Under the pieces are notes generated by a model that had not been told where the DNA came from, searched no databases, and was given only the letters and a program-made list of their open reading frames with translations. A stretch of 64,000 nt of DNA from Formicarius rufipectus (taxonomy: Eukaryota; Chordata; Aves; Passeriformes; Formicariidae). Of this stretch, positions 57,301 to 64,000 are shown one piece after another. The stretch lies in the NCBI GenBank assembly GCA_013399695.1, contig VXAU01002072.1, forward strand, positions 943,037 through 1,007,036. Reading direction: 5' to 3'. The first letter of the stretch is position 1, and the number at the start of each line of letters is the position of its first letter. Made by a program: the position numbers and the translations under genes.

Positions 57301-60300
57301 ACGGTTGCCGTAAGGTAATTAAGGGCAGAAGGAGCTGAAAATGTAAAGGCCAGTGCGGTTGCTGTCGCGTTTCTAAAAGGGTGTTGAAGTCCACGGGTGA
57401 AGGGTGTTTCGGAAACGCCGCGTGCCGCGGGTGGATCATTACGCCCCTGGGTGTGAACGGCTTGTCATTAATTAGCCTTGCTGATACAAAGCAGGATGTC
57501 CATTGCTTGCAAGTAACTACGGCGTTTCTTAAGCCTTTTTCTTACTTCAGTCCTAAATAATGTAATTCGTTTTTTTTTTTTTTTTTTTTGTCCCCGAGTA
57601 TCACTAGTATTTTCCACTTATAGACTGTTTAGCTGATGATCGTTAAAAAGAAATTAGCACTTGGGTTTCTAGGAAACACTTAGTAAGCAAATAGTTAACA
57701 TGGTATATTCAGATAAAAAACTTGCGCTCAGAGGAAGTCCGCGGCAGAGTGTGTAAAACTGACAGGAAGCCGAGCGAGGTTTCTGGCAAGCGGAGTGGGT
57801 GTGGAGGAAGCACACACTTTCTGCCCCGAGGGCACAGATGGGACAGGGAGACCCGACGGCTTCCAGTGAATGTGTGGGAGACGCTACGCCAGAGCAGAGT
57901 CAAAGAATGACCCGTGAAATGAGCTGCCCTTGGTGGGGGAGCTTGGTCGGCACTCAAGGCGTCCAGAAAGTGACGCATTTAAAAAACGTGTCTCTTTCAT
58001 CGGTGTTGCTCCCAAATTTCGGACGTCATAAAATCTCTTCCAAAGTCCAGACAAATCTCTCGGTGTTTTACAGCTTAAACCCTTGTGCACTACTGTGATA
58101 ATGAATCCCTGTAAGTGACGGATAATGCAAGAGAGCTCTGGTTGGGAGAAATAAAGTTCATAGAAAGCAGTCCTTTTCAATGGGGAACCCTATGCGGGGG
58201 AAAAAAAATCATTAATGAGAGATGTCAAAATAGATAAAATACTGCCTCTCAAGTGAAAAACATAAGAGCATCTCTTGCAATTATTAGCTGTGTAGCTTGT
58301 TTACTCACCAGATAGAAAACCATTTGTGTTCTTAGTCTTTTTTCAGTAGATACTATTATCAGCACCCAGAAATGTTCGGAGGAAAAGAACAAAGAAATAT
58401 CCTCTGCCCTCACAACTTTCTTCAGTGAACTAGGATAATCACAAATAACTAGCAGTGTTCCAGGAACAGATGTGTGTCATTAACGTAATAATATTTTACA
58501 GTGTGCCTTTAATTGTTCTGTGTTTTATAGGCACTGGAGCAAATCCTGTTCTTTGCTATACAGTGAGAAAACAGGAAGGGGCCTTTGGGAGTGTGAGTGA
58601 ATCTCCCGTGAGCAGATCCTGGCATTTTGAGATTCATACGGGGGTATCTGGAAGTAGTGTCTTAAAGGAAGTGTATATACACATATGGTTTGCATAATAT
58701 AGACTTGGAGATTGATTACTGTAGCTAAAAGAAATAGGCAATTAGGATCCATTCTAAGCAAAAGGGAGTGTTCCCTTTTCCCACCTCTCTAAGCCACATA
58801 CTTTGAATGTAAATTGGGCCCTTAATTTTGGATTTTCCTGTGAATCATCTGGCTAATCCTCAGCACAATTCTTAAACCAGCTTTACTCATATCAGTGTGA
58901 CTGGTGAATAGCAATTGGTGTGCTTGTTAAGCATACTCACCCGGTACTTTACAGGGCTTGTTCTGCTCAGCTTGCTAAGAGTTTCATATACCCCTAATCG
59001 CTGAGGGTCACTCTAGCAGCAGAACAAGTGTGGAGGTGCCCCTAAGATAGAGCAGCTCCAAAAAGAGGCAGGGATATGGGTGAAATGGGGGAGATACGGC
59101 CACAGTGCTGCTGTGTTTAAGAGCAACAATATGGACGCATCACCTTTTCTGAATGGGCCTGCCTGTGCCCCTCATTGATCTGGAATTTTAAAAAGAAAAA
59201 CGTCAAATACTCAGCTTCCTGCTTACTGAACAAAAACCAGACAAGACCTGCTTATGCCTGTAAACCTTAGCATCAAATAAACCTTCCCAAAGCCCTGTAG
59301 CAGTTGCCCTTTGCGCTGTAACTTCTGTCTCACAATTTACCAGTTGCCTGCTTGTGCTTTAAACACCTCTTATTTCAATGAGCATGGTTTAGCTGGAGGT
59401 CATTCAGCCTGCTTATCACTAATACAGTGAGCTGTCTGGTAATATCATGGTTCTTGTGAAGAACAAGGGAACACAGAAGATCCCCTCTGATGGAAGGTGA
59501 GGAGGAAAATACTGACAGATCTTGTTTAAAAGTTCTATGGAATTAGTGGGGGAGTAAGGTGGGGGGTTGATAGATTATTTGGGAAAAACAAAGTAATATT
59601 TTTTTTAAATGACTGTCACTTGGCAGGGTGGCAGGGCTCTTGGTGAGGTGGTCTTTGGTCACCTCCATATAATTTTTCTAATTTTATCTGCATTATTTTC
59701 ACTGGGGCTGCATGGATGTTGGGGTGAATAGTGTGGTACTGTGTGTACTGCAGTTTCTGCTGAAATACAGCCACTTCTGGGACAGAATGCAGAGCTAGCT
59801 TGTGCCAGCAAACTCTGAAGTTAAATGGTTATGTGGTGTCAGGGAATATTGTGCTGGTTGCATGCCAGCTAGCTGTGAACTTTTCTAGAAATTTGTCCTG
59901 AAGGGAAAAGAAATGTCATTTGGCCAACTTAGGAGGATGCTCTGCTTTCAGAGATGAAGCAAAGGTCTTGTTTTTTTTAAGGTGAATGGCTGTAAGGGGT
60001 TGATTCTTAGCTTTGAGACTTGGTTGTTCTGTTATTGTTATTCTTGGTTGTCTGTTATTTTTGAGACATAGGTGTCTCAATAAATATTTTTATTGTTCTT
60101 TAGCCTTCAATATGTTTTTTTGTTTGGTATTTCTCCATACTCAGAAGATTTAGTCATGTAAAGTGGGAATACCTGTCTGTCTGAATAGCACCTTGAGGTG
60201 TTTCAGGGATGTTTCTTCCCCTGCAAACTCGATTCAATTTCTACTGATACAGCTTCAGCATGAGATTTTTGCACAGATAATTATCAGTTCTACTAGTTCA

Positions 60301-63300
60301 TCACCTTCACTTCTGATATGGCTTCCATTTTGCAGTTCTGCTTTTTAACTTCTCTTCATTCCATCTTCCTGATGTATTGCCATTTGCTGCTCAAAATTGT
60401 TTAAACAGTGGTTTAATCGCAAGCTTGAATGAAACATCAGTATTTCTTCCCAACTTTTTTTCACTTTCCTTATGTTTACCTCATAGTTAAGGAAAATTCT
60501 CAGTCACTGTGCTGTCTTCCTGCTCCAAGCTATCTTGAATTAATGCTTTTTCTTATCACTTAGGGAATGTTTCATGACTCTTCCAATTTATCTGCCAAAA
60601 TCTCTTAGTGAGCTAACCCTTTTCCTTATCCTTGGCCAAAATCCCATTATTTGTTCATATAATATAATCCTCCCTTTATATTGTGATTTGTCTCCCTCCC
60701 TACCCTGTGATAACTGCTTTGAGGAGCAAAATTACCTTTGTTTTTCTAAGCTGTTTTTTATTCTCCTTTCTTCTGTCTTTAAGAGACTACTTTTATATCA
60801 CTGCAGTTACTTTAGATAAAGCAAGGAATAGCTGTTTCACAACACAGATGAAAGCACAGTACCCTGAATTGCAGGGGGATTCAAGAAAATGCCCCAAGCT
60901 CTGGAATTTAAACCCTTAAAAATGAGGATTCGTTTGGTAAAAGGAAAATCCCACTTTGTTTTATCTTGTGTTTAAAAGATCTTTCAAATTGCTTTGGACA
61001 ACCAGCTCATCAGATATGGAACAAGATTGTCACAACAGCATAAGTGTTTAAAAAGTGTAAATGAAAAATAATGTATCCACTTGGAACTAGAGAAGAAATG
61101 TAATTACCTGGAGCAGAATCTGTCTGGACTATGGGTGAACACTTCTCTCAAAAAAACCCCAAAAGTCACACATGTGTTTTTGCAGTTTCAAACTTCAGAA
61201 GTTTTACTTCCCTGCTTTTCCAGGAGAACAGTATTAACTGCACATGATGCAGAAAGGTTACTACTTTCTGAATCACCAACTCCTGTGATACCTGGATAGT
61301 TCCTCAGTCTTCCTTATAAGGGCTGGGTGCAATGGCAGTTAAGTTATGCTGATACATTCACAATTTAAATAATATGTCATTATAAAATTGTAAACTAACA
61401 GTTTCTCCATTTATAATTCTGCAGTTCACCCTTCTTCACCCCATTACTAGATATTTTAGAATAATTTATTGGTCACAATTGAACTACCTGAGGAAGGACA
61501 GCACTGGCTACATAGTGGTAGTGCTGACCAAGTACAAGGAAAGTGCTTACTTTTGACTCTGCTTTACCAGAACATGAAAGTACAGAATTTTTATGTGGTA
61601 AAACAGTGTTTATAATTGATTGTCAGTACGAACATTATAATTCTTGTACCTTTCTTTTGTTATTATTTTGTTTGTTTGTTTTCCTTTTTTTTTTTCCTTG
61701 TAATTATTACTCTTTTTTTAGAATACTCATTTATATTCAAATTCTGACTCTGCTGGAGACAGAAGAAAAGTTCCTGTTTGTTTTAATGAGCTTTATACCA
61801 GGACTTAAATTCAGCCCTTAAGGGATGTGCAACATTTAGCAATACTTGTGTTTAAAATATATATATTCACTTCTGGTTCATGTCAATATTAAGACAGGAG
61901 CAAGTATATTTAATGATGACAGGTCTAAAAATACTCAGTGTTTTTGTCCTGCTTCCCCTAGCAGCAGAATTATATCCCATTTAACACAGCAATTTACACT
62001 GACATATAGATGTAGATCTGACTTTGCTTTGCTTTTTTTGTCTCTGTCCACTTCAGAATCTTAGCACAATCGACCAAAAGCATTCACAGGGAAAAACTTG
62101 TTTACAATAACAGATCATTAGTTTTGGTACTCAGTTTGGTTAGGAGAACAGGAGCACAGAAAGGAGAATTTAATTCATAACTTTGTTAGATCATTTTCTT
62201 CTTAGCTTTTTTTGTAGATGTGGCCTTGTGCTGCCATATCTTTCCTCTAGCCATGGAAGCTGTTGCTGAAACTACAATCAGGAGAGAGGTCTTAATGAGA
62301 ATAGTTAAAGTCTACACCAAGGGACAGACATATTCCTTGCCCTTTAAAGCTAGCCAAAAAGCAGGTTAATTTTTTCCCCATTATTTCTTTTTCCCCAAAA
62401 AAATGCGTTACAGGGTTTTTAGCTGATAAAAATTTATTTTACTTCTTTGTTAAGAAGTTCATAAATGGCAAACCCCTCAAACAGTAATTTCATTAGTGTT
62501 TACCACTGTAAACACTATCCGACTGTACCTATAATAATTAGAAGGTAATATTTTAGTGAAATTTTGTGTCCTCTAAATAGGCAATGTAAAACCAGGAAAA
62601 TGTTGACAAGCAGGTAGATTTTGGATAAGTGCATATATTCAAACCGTCTCCCAGTAAGTTGTTACATCTGCCACAGGCTATGTCTCACAATCTGATCAGG
62701 GAAAGTTTTGATGTCTTCATGTGTTATGGTGCAATGATAATGGCATTGGACCTGTGTGGAGATGTGTCCATGCCCCACTCTGCCTCTTCTTGCTCCCTCT
62801 GATCACACTGCAGCTTGTTGGTTTCCCTTCAGTCCACCTTTCAGGGTGTTAATCAGGTAGTAGGCCTGCAACCTATTTGCCCCTTTCTGCTGTCACCTTC
62901 AGAAGGACTCAGGTCAAATCCCTTCTTGTTCCTCAACTATCCTGAGGGTCTGAATAGATTATTTCTGCAATAGATTTATTTTATGAATACTTACATTCTA
63001 CTACTGCTGTACTATGCAGTTCTGCTGAACTTCAAATTGGAAGATTTCATATCCTATTCCCATGAGATATCTGTGTTATATTCAATTTTTGTCAGTAAAA
63101 ATAGGCATTTGAAATGAAAATGCTGTCCTCTCCAAAGCTTTCTTAGAAATTCAGAAATGCTTCAAGGTCCCAAGTCTTTTAACTGCCTCTGCACTACACA
63201 GAATCTTCTGTTACAACCTCGAGCAGCATAATTTTTTTTACAACTTGAACTATAGACAGGATTTTAATATTCAGAGTAGGCTGTGTGAAGAGGAGCCCTG

Positions 63301-64000
63301 TGAATCACTACCAAAGATAAGGACAGAATGGAAGCTGTTGCCCTGGTGTTGCATTTCCTTTCATTAAGATTACACTTCTGTTGCTCTGGTGTTGTGTTTC
63401 CCATGCTAAGTTGATACTCCACGAGCTATGCTGGTTGTGCAGCCTGTTTGGTGTGTGCCATGTGGCATTTCCAAATTCCATTCAAGTGAAAGAAGACACA
63501 GGGCCATGATTTTGATGTAACAAAAAGTAAAAATTCTAATTTATTTTAATGGTGTTGTCATTTAAGCTGTTCATTTTGCTTCCAGCTTTTCCGAATTTTT
63601 TTTCCCTATAATTTTCCTTTTCCTTTCCATACTTCCTTAAAAAATCATCAGATTATGTGAGTTTCAGATTCTGGTGAGGCTACAGTGAACTGAAGTAATG
63701 GATTTCATGCTGTCTTCCTCTAGCTCCTATAATTTTACCTAAGATTTATTATATATAATCCCATTATTTTATTCAATAGCAACTTTCCCCTTCTCCCCTT
63801 ATTATCTTTATCTTTTACCTTGTCTCCTCTTTTGTTTTAACATGGTACTTTAAAGATTGCAAGTTAGTTCTAAGGTGGAGTTCTGTGATATAATCAACTT
63901 CAAAAGAGTATTTAAATTGCTTTTCATCCGCTACTATACTGAAATGTATGTTCAGATATCAGCATTTACTTTTTATTTTATTTCTTTATGCTCCTGCAGT
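57206..64000. other. Flank upstream of RAP1B, no gene seen
   Basis: GC falls quickly after 57.45 kb, apart from a moderately CpG-containing patch at about 57.72-58.03 kb. A run of 20 T is at 57570-57589. A diverged direct repeat, GTTGCYCTGGTGTTGYRTTTCC, occurs at 63337-63358 and 63380-63402. The longest open frames (72-99 codons) have no recognisable similarity or splice context. A divergent non-coding transcript from the RAP1B CpG island is possible but not shown. Confidence 0.65.
57570..57589. repeat. Poly(T) run of 20
   Basis: An uninterrupted T homopolymer upstream of the RAP1B CpG island, prone to length error in assembly. Confidence 0.9.

Noticed and set aside
56419..57313. Long open frames of 238-263 codons on both strands
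   Set aside because: They consist mostly of unknown residues translated from the N gap and carry no information.
63337..63402. Two diverged copies of a 22-base motif as a possible satellite
   Set aside because: Only two imperfect copies are present with unrelated sequence between and around them, so chance or an old local duplication is enough.

Overview
This is vertebrate nuclear DNA, almost certainly from a bird. It holds two intron-rich housekeeping genes with CpG-rich promoters, compact GT-AG introns, and a sparse repeat load of CR1 LINE fragments plus one avian-type solo LTR. The two genes are NUP107 and RAP1B. Both lie on the minus strand in the order RAP1B then NUP107, which is also the arrangement on human 12q15.

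Layout from left to right. Positions 1-20,554 hold NUP107 on the minus strand. Its 22 coding exons join with every phase intact and encode residues 1-660; the last part of the gene runs off the left edge. Its CpG-island promoter is at about 20.2-20.8 kb. From there to about 26.8 kb I see no gene. RAP1B runs on the minus strand from about 57 kb to 26.8 kb. Its six coding exons give exactly 184 codons plus stop. It also has a spliced 3' UTR and a very long intron 1 (38.4 kb to about 56.6 kb). Exon 1 and the core promoter probably lie inside a 577-base assembly gap (56,629-57,205). From 57.2 to 64 kb is upstream flank with no recognisable gene.

NUP107 is a scaffold subunit of the nuclear-pore Y complex. 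RAP1B is a Ras-family GTPase acting in integrin and cadherin adhesion. They are neighbours by conserved synteny, and nothing here suggests a joint pathway.

Three items merit most attention. First, NUP107 intron 3 contains nothing unusual, but intron 2 has a full U12-type 5' splice site and branch point. Second, NUP107 intron 19 holds a 244-bp tRNA-derived SINE with a perfect 11-bp target-site duplication and an AAC-type tail, which does not look like a CR1-mobilised SINE. Third, a solo LTR in RAP1B intron 1 carries a nested CR1 fragment. I found no operon, CRISPR array, toxin or novel multi-gene system; this is an ordinary, well-conserved chromosome segment.
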